A stretch of DNA of 64,000 bases, taken from positions 930,001 to 994,000 of the forward strand of contig NZ_JAFKCW010000001.1 of the NCBI RefSeq assembly GCF_017254835.1. Direction: 5' to 3'. Position numbers and translations under genes: made by a program. This document shows positions 18,381-27,445 of this stretch, in pieces. Under the pieces are notes generated by a model that saw only the letters and a program-made list of their open reading frames with translations, was not told where the DNA came from and did not search any database. This DNA comes from Algoriphagus aestuariicola. GTDB taxonomy: Bacteria; Bacteroidota; Bacteroidia; Cytophagales; Cyclobacteriaceae. Numbering within the stretch: the stretch's first letter is position 1; each line of letters opens with the position of its first letter.

Positions 18381-19496
18381 TTATTTCTTGGCTGGAGGAA
18401 GATTGAAGGGAATCTTCAATTGCTCTCCAAAATGGGCCTGCTCCTCGGTGACGTTAAGATTGGATAGCCCAAGGCCCAAAAGGCGCACGGGCTTGGTGAT
18501 TCCATCCTGATGGAGGAGTTCCAGCGCTACTTCCCAGATTTGCTCTGGGTCGGGATACTGTTCCAAGGTCTTGCTTCGGGTTTGTAGCGTGAAGTCTGAA
18601 TGTTTGATTTTTAGCGTGACCGTTCTGCCTTTGATGTCGCTTTTATCAATACGCCGAATGAGTTCCTCGAAGATTGCCATAAGGTTTTCTGCCATTTCCT
18701 TAGGGGAAACCAAGTCTCTTTCAAACGTGTTTTCCGCGCTCAGGGACTTCCGGATGCGGTTGGGTTGCACCGCAGACAGGTGGATTCCCCGAACGATATT
18801 ATAGTAATGGAGTCCCGACTTGCCAAATTTCCTGGTCAGATACTGAAGCGAGAATTGCTTTAGGTCGGCACCGTTGTGGATTCCGAGTTTTTGCATTTTT
18901 TCGGCAGTGACTTTTCCGATACCGAAGAATTTTCCAATCGGCAGTCCTTCCAAAAACGCCTCGGCTTCTTCTGGCAAAATCACCGCCTGTCCATTTGGTT
19001 TGTTGAGGTCCGATGCTGTTTTTGCCAAAAACTTGTTGTAGGAGACCCCCGCGGAAGCATTGAGCCCGGTTTTTTCTTTGATCTTGGCTCGGATTTGCCT
19101 GGCGATCAGAATGGCAGACTTGAGTCCAGCTTTGTTTTCGGTGACATCCAAAAATGCCTCGTCCAGCGAAAGCGGCTCAACTAAGTCGGTGTATTCGTGG
19201 AAGATCTCCCGGATTTGGAGTGAAATCTCCCGATAGCGATCGAATCTAGGCCTGGCGAAGATCAGGTCGGGGCATTTTTTTGCTGCCAAAACCGAAGACA
19301 TGGCAGAGAAGATACCGTATTTCCGAGCTTCGTAGCTGGCCGCCGCGATTACCCCCCTTGCCTCGTTTCCCCCGACCACGAGGGCTTTGCCCCGCCATTC
19401 GGGATGGTCCAACTGTTCGACTGAGGCGTAGAAAGCATCCATATCGACATGGATGATTTTCCGAATAAAGAGGGATTGGTCAGGTATGTTTTCCAC
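18381..19496 (-). CDS. dinB: DNA polymerase IV (Y family)
   Basis: 371 residues, usual length. Catalytic acidic residues are visible in HVDMDAFYASVEQ (Asp18, Asp20) and SLDEAFLDVT (Asp112, Glu113); the helix-hairpin-helix and little-finger regions follow (FFGIGKVTAEKMQKLGI). It carries out translesion synthesis. No LexA-type box could be recognised because its start overlaps pabB: the first 17 bases of dinB lie inside the end of pabB, so the two are probably co-transcribed. The C-terminus lacks an obvious beta-clamp motif. Confidence 0.95.
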   Translation of the reverse strand: MENIPDQSLFIRKIIHVDMDAFYASVEQLDHPEWRGKALVVGGNEARGVIAAASYEARKYGIFSAMSSVLAAKKCPDLIFARPRFDRYREISLQIREIFHEYTDLVEPLSLDEAFLDVTENKAGLKSAILIARQIRAKIKEKTGLNASAGVSYNKFLAKTASDLNKPNGQAVILPEEAEAFLEGLPIGKFFGIGKVTAEKMQKLGIHNGADLKQFSLQYLTRKFGKSGLHYYNIVRGIHLSAVQPNRIRKSLSAENTFERDLVSPKEMAENLMAIFEELIRRIDKSDIKGRTVTLKIKHSDFTLQTRSKTLEQYPDPEQIWEVALELLHQDGITKPVRLLGLGLSNLNVTEEQAHFGEQLKIPFNLPPAKK

Positions 19497-20736
19497 TTAG
19501 CAGTTCCAGAATGGCTTCAGCCTTGAGTGCACATTCTTCGTATTCCTGCGCAGCAGAAGCATCGATGGTGATGGCACTTCCCACTCCAAAATAGAGCTTT
19601 TTTGCATCCAAATCCGCGATGATGGAGCGAATGACCACGGAGAAATCGAAATCGCCTTCCTCATCCATCCAGCCGAATGCTCCAGAAAACCAGCCCCTGC
19701 GAAATGTTTCCTCCCGCTCGATGATTTTCATCGTGCTGATTTTTGGAGCTCCGGTCATGCTTCCCATCGGAAAGGTCGCGTCGATGATTTGCCTAAAGGT
19801 ACTCTCCGGCCGCAGCTCACTCCTAACTGTGCTAATCATCTGAAATACCCTCGGCAGAGGGTAGATTCCAAAGAGCTCCTTCACTTGTACTGTTCCCGTT
19901 TTTGAAACCCGGGCCAAGTCGTTACGGGTCAGGTCAGTGATCATTAGATTTTCCGCCCGCTCTTTTTCGCTTTCCAGAAGCAATTTTTGATTCAAAGTGT
20001 CTTGGGCCTCGTTTTGGCCCCTTTTAGTCGTTCCTTTGATGGGTTGGGCGATCAACTGATTCCCACACTTTTTGAGATAGCGCTCCGGCGAAGCGGAGAC
20101 CAACCATAGGTTTTCTGCTTTGAACAAGCCGGAAAACGGCATTTTAGAAAGTTCGTTGAGCCTGAAGTAGGCAGCGACAGGATCCCAGGACTCAAATTCT
20201 CCAGAGTAGGCCTGGCAAAAGTTCGCCTCGTACGTATTGCCCTCCCGAATTTCATTTTGGATAATTTTGATTTTCTCCAAATAGACGTCTTTGGGAACCT
20301 GTGGAGCGACATCGCAGGTTAGGTTTCCTCCTTGCGGCGGAGCAAAGGCCTCCAGTTCTTCTAACCATTGATCCGAAAGCTGATACTTTGAAAAGACACC
20401 ATTCTCTGTTAGCTGGATGGAAATTTCAGGTTCAAAAAAGCACAGTTCCGGTAGGTGAAAGAATTCGGTGTTAGTGCTGCTCAGGTTCTCGATTTTGTTT
20501 TTGAAATCATACGACAGAACCCCCACTTTTTCCTTTGGGTAGTTTTTTTCAAAAAGCTCTTGTTCAGTCAGTCGGGTTTTTCCGGCAAAAAACAAATTGT
20601 CAAAAGGACCCTGCGGATAAGCATGACTATTTCCCTCAAAGTAGGCCATGTAGGGGAATTTTTTTGCCCCCCAGTGAAGCAGCGTCGGCAGCAGACGAGA
20701 TTTTGGAATTGGATAAAAATGGGGATAGGACTTCAT
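19480..20736 (-). CDS. pabB: Aminodeoxychorismate synthase component I
   Basis: 418 residues from the ATG at 20736; the frame is open to 20784 but that part is the terminator palindrome of the upstream gene. The chorismate-binding domain is complete, with PIKGT at 232-236. The Lys in PIKGT is the residue that distinguishes PabB (forming aminodeoxychorismate for folate) from TrpE, which has PIAGT. No pabA or pabC lies next to it. The 3' end overlaps the dinB start by 17 bases. Confidence 0.9.
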   Translation of the reverse strand: MKSYPHFYPIPKSRLLPTLLHWGAKKFPYMAYFEGNSHAYPQGPFDNLFFAGKTRLTEQELFEKNYPKEKVGVLSYDFKNKIENLSSTNTEFFHLPELCFFEPEISIQLTENGVFSKYQLSDQWLEELEAFAPPQGGNLTCDVAPQVPKDVYLEKIKIIQNEIREGNTYEANFCQAYSGEFESWDPVAAYFRLNELSKMPFSGLFKAENLWLVSASPERYLKKCGNQLIAQPIKGTTKRGQNEAQDTLNQKLLLESEKERAENLMITDLTRNDLARVSKTGTVQVKELFGIYPLPRVFQMISTVRSELRPESTFRQIIDATFPMGSMTGAPKISTMKIIEREETFRRGWFSGAFGWMDEEGDFDFSVVIRSIIADLDAKKLYFGVGSAITIDASAAQEYEECALKAEAILELLSGKHT

Positions 20737-20744
20737 CGGAAGGC

Positions 20745-20777
20745 AAAAAAAAGAGGAATTCCGCGGAATTCCTCTTT
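20745..20777 (-). terminator. Terminator of the yceI-like gene
   Basis: A perfect 22-base palindrome (GAGGAATTCCG and its complement) with an A tract on one side; read on the minus strand it ends in TTTTTTTT. It lies 20 bp past the stop codon of the YceI-family gene and just before the pabB start. Confidence 0.85.
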
Positions 20778-20797
20778 CTAGCATTGTGGTTTTGGTT

Positions 20798-21520
20798 TTA
20801 TTTGGCAGTTACATCCAGTTCCAAAGAGACGTTGTTGTAGATAAACTGGTCTTTGGCTTTGTTTGCAGGATCAGATTCCTCACCATAGGACAAGCCCCAG
20901 TCGATTCGATTGATATTAAATCCGGCTTTCGCGGACACTTCTCCTTCAGATACACTCACTGCTGCTGGGAACTTAATGTTTTTGGTAGTTCCGCGCATAG
21001 TCAGATTGCCGCTTATCCAATGGGTTGGATTGGCTGGAGTCAATTCAGAATTGTGCTTAGGAGCGTGTTCTGAGGCATACTCTTCGGTGTCGGCTATGGA
21101 ATCTCCCGAATGAAATGGTTCGACAGAAGTGATTTCAAAGCTTGCGGTTGGGAAATTGGCAGCGTCGAAGAAATCAGGAGATTGCAGGTGACCATACAAC
21201 TTGCCGTAGTTTTCGTCAGTTGCCGGGATGTCTTCGATTTTTAGGCCTGGAACGTCAAAGGTGAATGAACCTCCGGTAATCTCATTTCCGGACACGGTCA
21301 CTTCGCCACTCGCGGCGGGAATTTCACCATAGTGCTCACCTGCAGGCTTATATCCTCTCCAGCCTATGGTGGATGAAGCAGTATCCAAGGTTAGCGTTTT
21401 TCCTTCTCCGACAGCGACTTCTTGGGCTTCGGAGGTTTCCACTGTGTTGCTCGGGCCCCCACAGGCAAAGGTGATCGCTGCAGCGGCTACAAATAGTCCT
21501 AGTTGGTTAATTTTTGTCAT
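20798..21520 (-). CDS. YceI family lipoprotein
   Basis: 240 residues. Lipoprotein signal with Cys20 (VAAAAITFACGG), then the YceI lipocalin-like fold: TLTLDTASSTIGWRGYKPAGEHYGE, GGSFTFDVPGLKIED, LQSPDFFDAANFPTASFEITSV, and GNLTMRGTTKNIKFPA are the classic blocks. The family binds isoprenoids or other lipids in the periplasm. The usual xHxG in the first block is changed to GEHYGEI, as in a subset of Bacteroidota proteins. Monocistronic, with its own strong terminator. Confidence 0.92.
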   Translation of the reverse strand: MTKINQLGLFVAAAAITFACGGPSNTVETSEAQEVAVGEGKTLTLDTASSTIGWRGYKPAGEHYGEIPAASGEVTVSGNEITGGSFTFDVPGLKIEDIPATDENYGKLYGHLQSPDFFDAANFPTASFEITSVEPFHSGDSIADTEEYASEHAPKHNSELTPANPTHWISGNLTMRGTTKNIKFPAAVSVSEGEVSAKAGFNINRIDWGLSYGEESDPANKAKDQFIYNNVSLELDVTAK

Positions 21521-21652
21521 TTTTTAAATGATTGAATTGGTTGAAATTATATGTATAGACACGTAAACTGATTCTGTGGCAAAAAGTTCACCATAGAATT
21601 AAAATCTTTAATTTTCTGACTGAAATTTTTCTACAACATCTACCAAAAACCT

Positions 21653-22174
21653 ATGGCTTTGATCCTCAGTGTGAAAGACAAGACCCCCGAGTTTGGGGAA
21701 AAGTGTTGGCTTGCCCCCAATGCAACAATAGTGGGGGATGTGGTTATGGGAAAAAACTGTACGGTATGGTTTAATGCCGTAATCCGAGGGGACGTTCACC
21801 AGATCCGAATCGGTGATGACACCAATATCCAAGATGGAGCGGTGATCCACTGTACTTATCAAAAAGCGCCAACCTTTATTGGAAATCAGGTCTCAATTGC
21901 ACACAACGCAATCGTCCATGGGTGTACCATCCACGATCGGGTACTGATCGGAATGGGAGCCATTGTGATGGATGGAGCAGTGATTCACTCCGATTCAGTC
22001 ATAGCAGCTGGCGCTGTGGTTTTGGCGGGCACCGTGATAGAGTCCAATACGATCTATGGAGGTATGCCTGCAAAAAAGCTAAAAGAAATAGGTGATGAAA
22101 TGCGTGAAGTAATCATGCGGACAGCCAGAAATTATCCCATGTATGCTCAATGGTTTACGGATTCAGAAAACTGA
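21653..22174 (+). CDS. Gamma-class carbonic anhydrase family protein
   Basis: 173 residues of hexapeptide repeats forming a left-handed beta-helix plus a C-terminal helix. The three zinc-type ligands are in place: His66 (GAVIHCT), His84 and His89 (SIAHNAIVHG), with the five-residue spacing of His117/His122 in the Methanosarcina enzyme. Arg45 and Asp47 (IRGDVHQIRIG) are also conserved. It may hydrate CO2 or only have the fold, as in YrdA. No acidic loop is present. Start at 21653 follows a short AT-rich leader. Confidence 0.9.
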   Translation: MALILSVKDKTPEFGEKCWLAPNATIVGDVVMGKNCTVWFNAVIRGDVHQIRIGDDTNIQDGAVIHCTYQKAPTFIGNQVSIAHNAIVHGCTIHDRVLIGMGAIVMDGAVIHSDSVIAAGAVVLAGTVIESNTIYGGMPAKKLKEIGDEMREVIMRTARNYPMYAQWFTDSEN

Positions 22175-22270
22175 TGTCCGTGGATGTAAAAATGATTTTC
22201 AAAATAAAACCAGCAAAGCTTTTGACTTTTTTTCTTCTTTGGTACTTTAGCCCCGCTGAAATTTTTTACC

Positions 22271-22792
22271 ATGAAATCACTTTTTCAATTTCTCAGCAGA
22301 TGGAGAAATCTCCTGTTGCTGTTTTTCCTCTTCGTGTTGTTCAATGGCCTCCTCAACTCCATTTTGCCTAAAAAGCATGCTTTGGATTTGATGTTTGCTT
22401 ATTCCGCGGACGATGCTTATGCTGCCTTGGCCCAATTGGATAGAGATCAGCTAAGTGTCTATAGCGTAGGAATCTGGGTATTGGATATGCCCTACATTGT
22501 GATTTATGGACTCCTTTTCACAGGACTTCTCCTCAAAATCTGGAAGCGCACGGTCGTCGTTTGGCTTCCGCTTGGCATAGCTACAATGGATCTTTTTGAG
22601 AATTTGTCGATATCGAGAATTTTGTATCTCTTTCCGCTCAGACAAGAATTCTTGGTGACCGTTGCTTCATTTTTCACGACAAGTAAATGGACAATGGTGG
22701 GTTTTTTGGTATTGTCGATATTCTGCGGTTTGATTTCAAGCATCGCTTATCGGAAGCGTTTTTTTGCAAAATCTGCCGGGCTTAGGATTTGA
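22271..22792 (+). CDS. Small integral membrane protein, unknown function
   Basis: 173 residues with four likely membrane helices: about 13-32, 65-90, 93-110 and 130-155. The N-terminus is basic (MKSLFQFLSRWRN). It resembles uncharacterised four-helix membrane proteins of Cytophagales, but I can name no family. 96 bp after the carbonic anhydrase-like gene on the same strand; no terminator lies between, so co-transcription is possible. Confidence 0.65.
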   Translation: MKSLFQFLSRWRNLLLLFFLFVLFNGLLNSILPKKHALDLMFAYSADDAYAALAQLDRDQLSVYSVGIWVLDMPYIVIYGLLFTGLLLKIWKRTVVVWLPLGIATMDLFENLSISRILYLFPLRQEFLVTVASFFTTSKWTMVGFLVLSIFCGLISSIAYRKRFFAKSAGLRI

Positions 22793-22824
22793 CCATTTCT
22801 TCGTCGTGGCGTCAGTGAGATCTT

Positions 22825-23040
22825 TCATCTGATATTCTGTTCGAATTTGGCGATTGTTCGAAGTTTGCCGTCCAATTCCAATTTGAATTCTATTTTCCGC
22901 GTGGTAGTTTCTAGCCAATTTTTGATAGGCTTCAGTCTGCCCTTCCGGACAATTGTTTCCAGCACGGAGTGATAAGCAGGTGATTCTCATAAAAGGACAA
23001 GTTTGCGAAGGATAAATTCTCAAACGTGTAGTATTCGTGA
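22825..23040 (-). pseudogene. Possible frameshifted remnant of a small protein gene
   Basis: On the minus strand two overlapping frames look coding: first IRRIHEYYTFENLSFANLSF and ENHLLIT, then, in another frame, VLETIVRKGRLKPIKNWLE followed by KIEFKLELDGKLRTIAKFE and a stop at 22825. Together they read like one protein of about 75 residues broken by a frameshift. No ATG start is present before the divergent amidotransferase gene. The first part recalls a family of small cytoplasmic Bacteroidota proteins, but this is only an impression. Confidence 0.3.
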
Positions 23041-23049
23041 ATACGGCGA

Positions 23050-23916
23050 ATGCTTACATTTACTGAAAACAAACCTAACTGCGCCGTGGGAAGGAAGAAA
23101 GTAAATCTGGCTATTCTGGACATGTATGATGGCGAACCCAATCAAGGCATGCGGTGTATACACGATATTTTGGGCAGGTTTTCGGATGTAATCAGCTATA
23201 GGGAATTTGACGTAAGGGGAAGAGCCGAGCTGCCGGATATTAGGAATTTCGACATTTTTATCTCTACTGGTGGGCCAGGAGATCCTCGGGAAGGCGACGG
23301 AAATTGGGACTTGCTCTACAATGAGTTCCTCGACCAAATCTGGATTTGGAATCAAAACCATTCACAAAAAAAGCAGCTTCTGCTGATTTGTCATTCCTTC
23401 CAGATGGCCTGCAAGCATTTTGGACTTGGGCAGATCACCCAGAGAAGGTCAACATCTTTCGGAGTCACCACGATACACAAGACCCCAGAAGGATTGAATG
23501 ATCCGCTTTTTGCGGGCTTGGACAACCCGTTTTGGTCAGTGGACTCGAGGGATTATCAGGTCGTACAGCCAAACGGTAGAAAATTCAAAGCATTGGGAGC
23601 TAAGCTAATCGCCCTGGAGAAAATACGAAACCACGTTGAATTTGAGCGGGCGATCATGGCAATTCGATTTTCCGAAGAAATAGTGGGTACCCAGTTTCAT
23701 CCTGAAGCTGATCCGGTTAGTTTTCTCGAACATCTGAAAAAGCCTATGGTCAAAGAGAAAATCATAGAACTCAAGGGCAAGGCCAAATTCAGATCCATGC
23801 TAGAGGATCTGGTGGACCAGGAAAAAGTGTATAAAACCAACGAGACACTGATCCCCAATTTTCTGGAGCAGGCCATACGAAAGCTGAAAGTGGCAAGCGC
23901 GCCTACCTTGATCTGA
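23050..23916 (+). CDS. Class I glutamine amidotransferase-like protein
   Basis: 288 residues. It has the class I GATase triad: nucleophile Cys114 (LLICHSFQMA), His217 and Glu219 (GTQFHPEAD), with the oxyanion-strand ISTGGPGDPRE. It resembles the stand-alone GMP-synthase-like amidotransferases of Bacteroidota. The usual nucleophile context GxCxG is altered to ICHSF, so glutaminase activity is plausible but not certain, and no synthetase partner is adjacent. About 55 residues past the triad are a Lys-rich extension. ATG at 23050. Confidence 0.82.
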   Translation: MLTFTENKPNCAVGRKKVNLAILDMYDGEPNQGMRCIHDILGRFSDVISYREFDVRGRAELPDIRNFDIFISTGGPGDPREGDGNWDLLYNEFLDQIWIWNQNHSQKKQLLLICHSFQMACKHFGLGQITQRRSTSFGVTTIHKTPEGLNDPLFAGLDNPFWSVDSRDYQVVQPNGRKFKALGAKLIALEKIRNHVEFERAIMAIRFSEEIVGTQFHPEADPVSFLEHLKKPMVKEKIIELKGKAKFRSMLEDLVDQEKVYKTNETLIPNFLEQAIRKLKVASAPTLI

Positions 23917-23981
23917 TTTTTCCGGCTTTGCAAAAAGGTCATCCTGTAATGCTCTTTTATCCCGGATTAGGTTTCAGGAAG

Positions 23982-24007
23982 AAAAAAAGCCGGATTTCCG
24001 GCTTTTT
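23982..24007. terminator. Bidirectional terminator between the amidotransferase gene and pyrE
   Basis: AAAAAAAGCCGGA-TT-TCCGGCTTTTT: a stem with A and T tracts on the two sides, between convergent genes (stops at 23916 plus and 24009 minus). Confidence 0.88.
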
Positions 24008-24008
24008 G

Positions 24009-24656
24009 CTAGTCTTTCATCCAGTTTCCCGGATCCTTACGCCACTCAGATAGCGAGTCCAGCGTTTCGGAAGTGATGTATTTTTTTGCGACTGCGCGGG
24101 GAAGAAGTGCGTCGTAGTGACTCAGACATACTAGCTTGATTCCTGCATTGGTGAAGTTTTCGTCGGCTATCGGGAACCCGTAGCTGAATATGGCCACCAT
24201 GCCCAAGACTTCAAATCCAGCCTTTTTAAGATCTTCGGCAGCTTTCAGGGAGCTTCCTCCGGTGGAGACCAAGTCCTCAACTACCACGACCTTTTGACCG
24301 GGGACTACCTGCCCTTCGATCATGTTTTCCATGCCATGCCCCTTGGGTTTGGATCTCACATAGATAAACGGGAGCCCAAGCTCGTTGGCGATGAGTGCAC
24401 CTTGAGGAATCCCTGCAGTGGCTACGCCGGCGATGGCTTCTGCATTTTGGAAAAAGTGCTGGATGCTTTCTACCAAGCTGTCTCGGATGAGGTTTCTGAC
24501 AGGGGGGAAGGAAAGAGAAAGCCTGTTGTCGCAGTAGATTGGGGATTTCCAACCCGATGCCCAGGTGAAAGGCTTGGTGGGTTGGAGGCGTATCGCCTGG
24601 ATTTCCAGGAGTTTGTCGGCTACTTCGGCCGCGATGCTTGGGTCTAAGATTTCCAT
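24009..24656 (-). CDS. pyrE: Orotate phosphoribosyltransferase
   Basis: 215 residues from the ATG at 24656, the normal length; the frame runs on to 24734 without similarity. The enzyme joins orotate and PRPP to give OMP in pyrimidine synthesis. The PRPP-binding motif VVVVEDLVSTGGSS is at about 123-136, and the flexible loop KPKGHGMENMIEG and start GWKSPIYCDNR are typical. The divergent NUDIX gene starts about 100 bp away, so the promoters share a short region. Confidence 0.95.
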   Translation of the reverse strand: MEILDPSIAAEVADKLLEIQAIRLQPTKPFTWASGWKSPIYCDNRLSLSFPPVRNLIRDSLVESIQHFFQNAEAIAGVATAGIPQGALIANELGLPFIYVRSKPKGHGMENMIEGQVVPGQKVVVVEDLVSTGGSSLKAAEDLKKAGFEVLGMVAIFSYGFPIADENFTNAGIKLVCLSHYDALLPRAVAKKYITSETLDSLSEWRKDPGNWMKD

Positions 24657-24752
24657 GGCTTCAAAATTAGTACAATCATTTACCTGAAGATTGTACTGCC
24701 TGTTTTTTTTATGCATTTTTGGCCAAGACACCATTATTGTTGGATTTTAATC

Positions 24753-25430
24753 ATGAAAATCTTCGTCAATGACAAGCCGGTAGAGTTGCTGAGCTATGAG
24801 GAACTCGATCCCGCCAAGTCTTTTGATTATACTTTTTCCAATCTTGAGGAGCTGCCTTTGGATATCCATTGGGAAGAGGATATACTTTTCCGCGAGCCAA
24901 GCCATGACATTATCATCCGGTTGCTGTATCTACTTCGGACCAGAAAGATGAAGGAGCTGGACTCAATAACGCTGGTGACCAAGGACAAAAAGGCGCTGAA
25001 GGATTTTATAAAAAGCCGGTTTTCGATCATCAAGGCAGCGGGAGGAGTTGTGTCCAAGAAAGACAAAGTCCTGATGATTTTCCGATTGGGCAAATGGGAT
25101 TTCCCAAAGGGGAAATTTGACAAGGGAGAGACTCCGGAAGAATGCGCAAAGCGTGAGGTGGAGGAGGAGACCAATGTCAGGGTAAAGCTGGGGCCCCACA
25201 TCTGCAACACTTGGCATACCTACACCCAAAACCGAAAGAGCATCCTTAAGAAGACTTATTGGTTTGCGATGGATTCAGTGAACGATTCTAGTATGAAGCC
25301 TCAGGCGGAGGAAGGGATTGACGACATCGTTTGGCTATCCGAGGCAGATGCAAAAACAGCCTTGATCAATTCCTATCCCTCGATGCGGTATTTGTTTAAG
25401 CACTACCTTAAAAACCACATCAAATCCTAA
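24753..25430 (+). CDS. NUDIX hydrolase with N-terminal extension
   Basis: 225 residues from the ATG at 24753. The first 90 residues form an unrecognised domain (starting MKIFVNDKPVELLSYEEL); the NUDIX domain follows with the box GKFDKGETPEECAKREVEEE at 120-139, complete in its catalytic Glu residues. NUDIX enzymes hydrolyse nucleoside diphosphates linked to other groups; this substrate is unknown. The stop codon interlocks with that of convergent coaD (four shared bases, CTAA). Confidence 0.88.
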   Translation: MKIFVNDKPVELLSYEELDPAKSFDYTFSNLEELPLDIHWEEDILFREPSHDIIIRLLYLLRTRKMKELDSITLVTKDKKALKDFIKSRFSIIKAAGGVVSKKDKVLMIFRLGKWDFPKGKFDKGETPEECAKREVEEETNVRVKLGPHICNTWHTYTQNRKSILKKTYWFAMDSVNDSSMKPQAEEGIDDIVWLSEADAKTALINSYPSMRYLFKHYLKNHIKS

Positions 25431-25882
25431 ACCGGATAGGGGAGAAACTCGCTTACGTTTCCGCCATAGCGATGTACCTCACGAATCACTGTCGAGCTGA
25501 TAGCGGCGAATTGCGGAGAAGTGATCAAAAATACGGTCTCCAGTTCCTCATTGAGATAGCGGTTCATTTGGCTGATTGTATTTTCATATTCAAAATCAGT
25601 CGTGTTTCTCAGCCCCCGGATCAAGAATTGGGCACCGTAGGTCTTGGCCAGTGTCGAAGTCAGCTCATTGTATACCACCACTTTTACCCTGTCTTCCCCC
25701 TCATAGACTCCCTTGATCTTGGAGACCATCAGGTCAATATCGAAATACCTGTTTTTTTTGGTAGAATTGTACCCTATTCCTATGATGACCTCGTCAAAAA
25801 GATTGAGACTCCGCAACACGATGTCGTGGTGGCCCATGGTGTAAGGATCAAAAGATCCAGGAAAAATGGCTATCTTTTTCAT
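25427..25882 (-). CDS. coaD: Phosphopantetheine adenylyltransferase
   Basis: 151 residues, usual length. It transfers AMP from ATP to 4'-phosphopantetheine, the fourth step of CoA synthesis. The nucleotidyltransferase motifs are clear: IFPGSFDPYTMGHHDI with the TxGH signature, IRGLRNTTDFEYE for substrate binding and SSTVIRE near the end. In many Bacteroidota rsmD lies beside it; here the next upstream gene on the strand is the DUF3822 gene with a 94-bp gap and no rsmD. Confidence 0.95.
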   Translation of the reverse strand: MKKIAIFPGSFDPYTMGHHDIVLRSLNLFDEVIIGIGYNSTKKNRYFDIDLMVSKIKGVYEGEDRVKVVVYNELTSTLAKTYGAQFLIRGLRNTTDFEYENTISQMNRYLNEELETVFLITSPQFAAISSTVIREVHRYGGNVSEFLPYPV

Positions 25883-25976
25883 GTGCGTATAATGATTTTG
25901 TTATGGCAACATGGAACCTCCCATGATGGATAATCGCCCTATTTTTTGTTGCCTGAGACATGCTCGATTCTCCCCA

Positions 25977-26795
25977 CTATTCGTATTGCCAGTAAGACTC
26001 CAAGACGTTTTCAGACTTGAGATGCTTGAAGCCGTGGGAATAGTTTTGGTTGGAGTGCGGATTTACGAGACGGAAATTTTGGAAGTAATCTCTCCCCCAA
26101 GCTTCCGTGATGTCGCTTTTTTCTGTAGCACCAAAGAGGCTTACCCTCACATGATTCCTGTCGTATGCCAACTGGTCGATGGTAATCAGGACATACTTGA
26201 GGATGTCGTCCCTCCCGCTGATGTTGAAGAAATTGAAAACGCTGAGATCCTGATCGGTAAATGCGGCAAGGTAGATATGGCTGTCGAAATAGTTTACCAG
26301 AATCTCTTGGCCGATTAGATTAAACCGTTCTTTGAAAAGATAGGAAAGAAAAGAACAGCTGCCGTGGTGCAAAGTGATCTCAGAGAATCTTGCGTCGAGA
26401 TTTTTTCTCAGTTTGGATGAGATGAAGCTGAGTACCTGAAGGTTGTTGCTGTCCAGTGGGGTAGAAAAAAAGTGAGGATCGGCAGGTGGATTTTCGGCAA
26501 ACTGAAGGTATTCCCTTTCTTTTCCCGGCTGAAATAGCACCCCTGGAACGAGGCTAAAACCCGGCTGATGAAAATAGAACTTGGAAGGCACGTCGTTTCT
26601 CAGCAGAGGATCTGTACTGAATAGCCCCTCAAGATTTTGTAGCTCAAAATTGCGGTAGTGGTGGATGACGATATTCGCCTGGTTTTTGTCTTTGGCAAAT
26701 ATGAAGAGCGATCGGGGGTAAAGAAAAAGTGATAAGCCCGCTGTGTCCTCCACATCAAACTTATCACTTCTATAAACCTTAAGGTTGTTTTCCAA
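25977..26795 (-). CDS. DUF3822 family protein
   Basis: 272 residues. The phrases LSLFLYPRSLFIFAKDKNQANI, the central YFDSHIYLAAF and FFNISGRDDILKYVL fit DUF3822, a Bacteroidota family with an actin/hexokinase-like ATPase fold predicted in databases and usually coded beside coaD and rsmD. Cytoplasmic; no function known. It starts 12 bp after the stop of the anchored protein gene 26808-27395, so the two are likely co-transcribed with coaD. Confidence 0.8.
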   Translation of the reverse strand: MENNLKVYRSDKFDVEDTAGLSLFLYPRSLFIFAKDKNQANIVIHHYRNFELQNLEGLFSTDPLLRNDVPSKFYFHQPGFSLVPGVLFQPGKEREYLQFAENPPADPHFFSTPLDSNNLQVLSFISSKLRKNLDARFSEITLHHGSCSFLSYLFKERFNLIGQEILVNYFDSHIYLAAFTDQDLSVFNFFNISGRDDILKYVLITIDQLAYDRNHVRVSLFGATEKSDITEAWGRDYFQNFRLVNPHSNQNYSHGFKHLKSENVLESYWQYE

Positions 26796-26807
26796 AATCC
26801 AAAGGGA

Positions 26808-27395
26808 TTATTTCCAGTTACCTTCAGTAGAAGCGTCGGTTCTGGATCCAACTCTCAAGGCTTTTTCGTTGTTGTTCATTCGTCTTGCCGGATTGACTGG
26901 AGACGGGTCGCGGATTTCGAATACGTTTACAGTGTAGGCACCTTCATTTTTCTCGATCTTGCTGGCAAAGAATTCAAATTGTTTTCCGCCGGTGCCAGGC
27001 ACGACAGGAAGAAGTTCCACGTTGAAATCAGGATGCTTTCTTTCGTTGAACAAGGAGTCCATCACACCCACAGAACCCAAGGTGTCAAACTTCACGGTAA
27101 TTTCCTCAGCTCCATAGTCCAGCAACTTGGTGGTTTCAGTCCTTTGAACGATCCAGATGGTACCGCTTTCGATAAAGGTCTTCAATGAATCCCAAGTGCT
27201 AGCGTACTTCCCATTAGATGCCTGGTAAGCCAGTTGGGCATCGCGAAGCATTTCCAGCTTTTCGATGGTAGCAGCTTCGAGCAAAGCGATTCTTTTTTCT
27301 TCTTCTACTACGTCATCCACGCCTTTCCATAAAAGATAGCCGAGGAACGCAGCAACTGCAAAGAATACTAATGAGAGAACTTTTGTAAGATTCAT
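26808..27395 (-). CDS. Membrane-anchored protein with pilin-like N-terminal helix, unknown function
   Basis: 195 residues. One N-terminal membrane helix (MNLTKVLSLVFFAVAAFLGYLLW), then a charged helix and a block EMLRDAQLAYQASNGKYAST that resembles the helix of type II pseudopilins (RxAQxxYxxxNGxYA). There is no prepilin peptidase site, so it is probably an anchored periplasmic protein instead. It is a conserved neighbour of DUF3822 genes in Bacteroidota as far as I recall. The C-terminus is polar. Confidence 0.7.
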   Translation of the reverse strand: MNLTKVLSLVFFAVAAFLGYLLWKGVDDVVEEEKRIALLEAATIEKLEMLRDAQLAYQASNGKYASTWDSLKTFIESGTIWIVQRTETTKLLDYGAEEITVKFDTLGSVGVMDSLFNERKHPDFNVELLPVVPGTGGKQFEFFASKIEKNEGAYTVNVFEIRDPSPVNPARRMNNNEKALRVGSRTDASTEGNWK

Positions 27396-27445
27396 TTTGA
27401 TAGAGATTTAGAAATCTGGTTAAGGTTGAAGGTTTTTAAAACGTG

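Noticed and set aside
20752-20773. The perfect 22-bp palindrome as a special protein-binding site
   Set aside because: Its position after the YceI stop and the following T tract on the minus strand explain it as a terminator.
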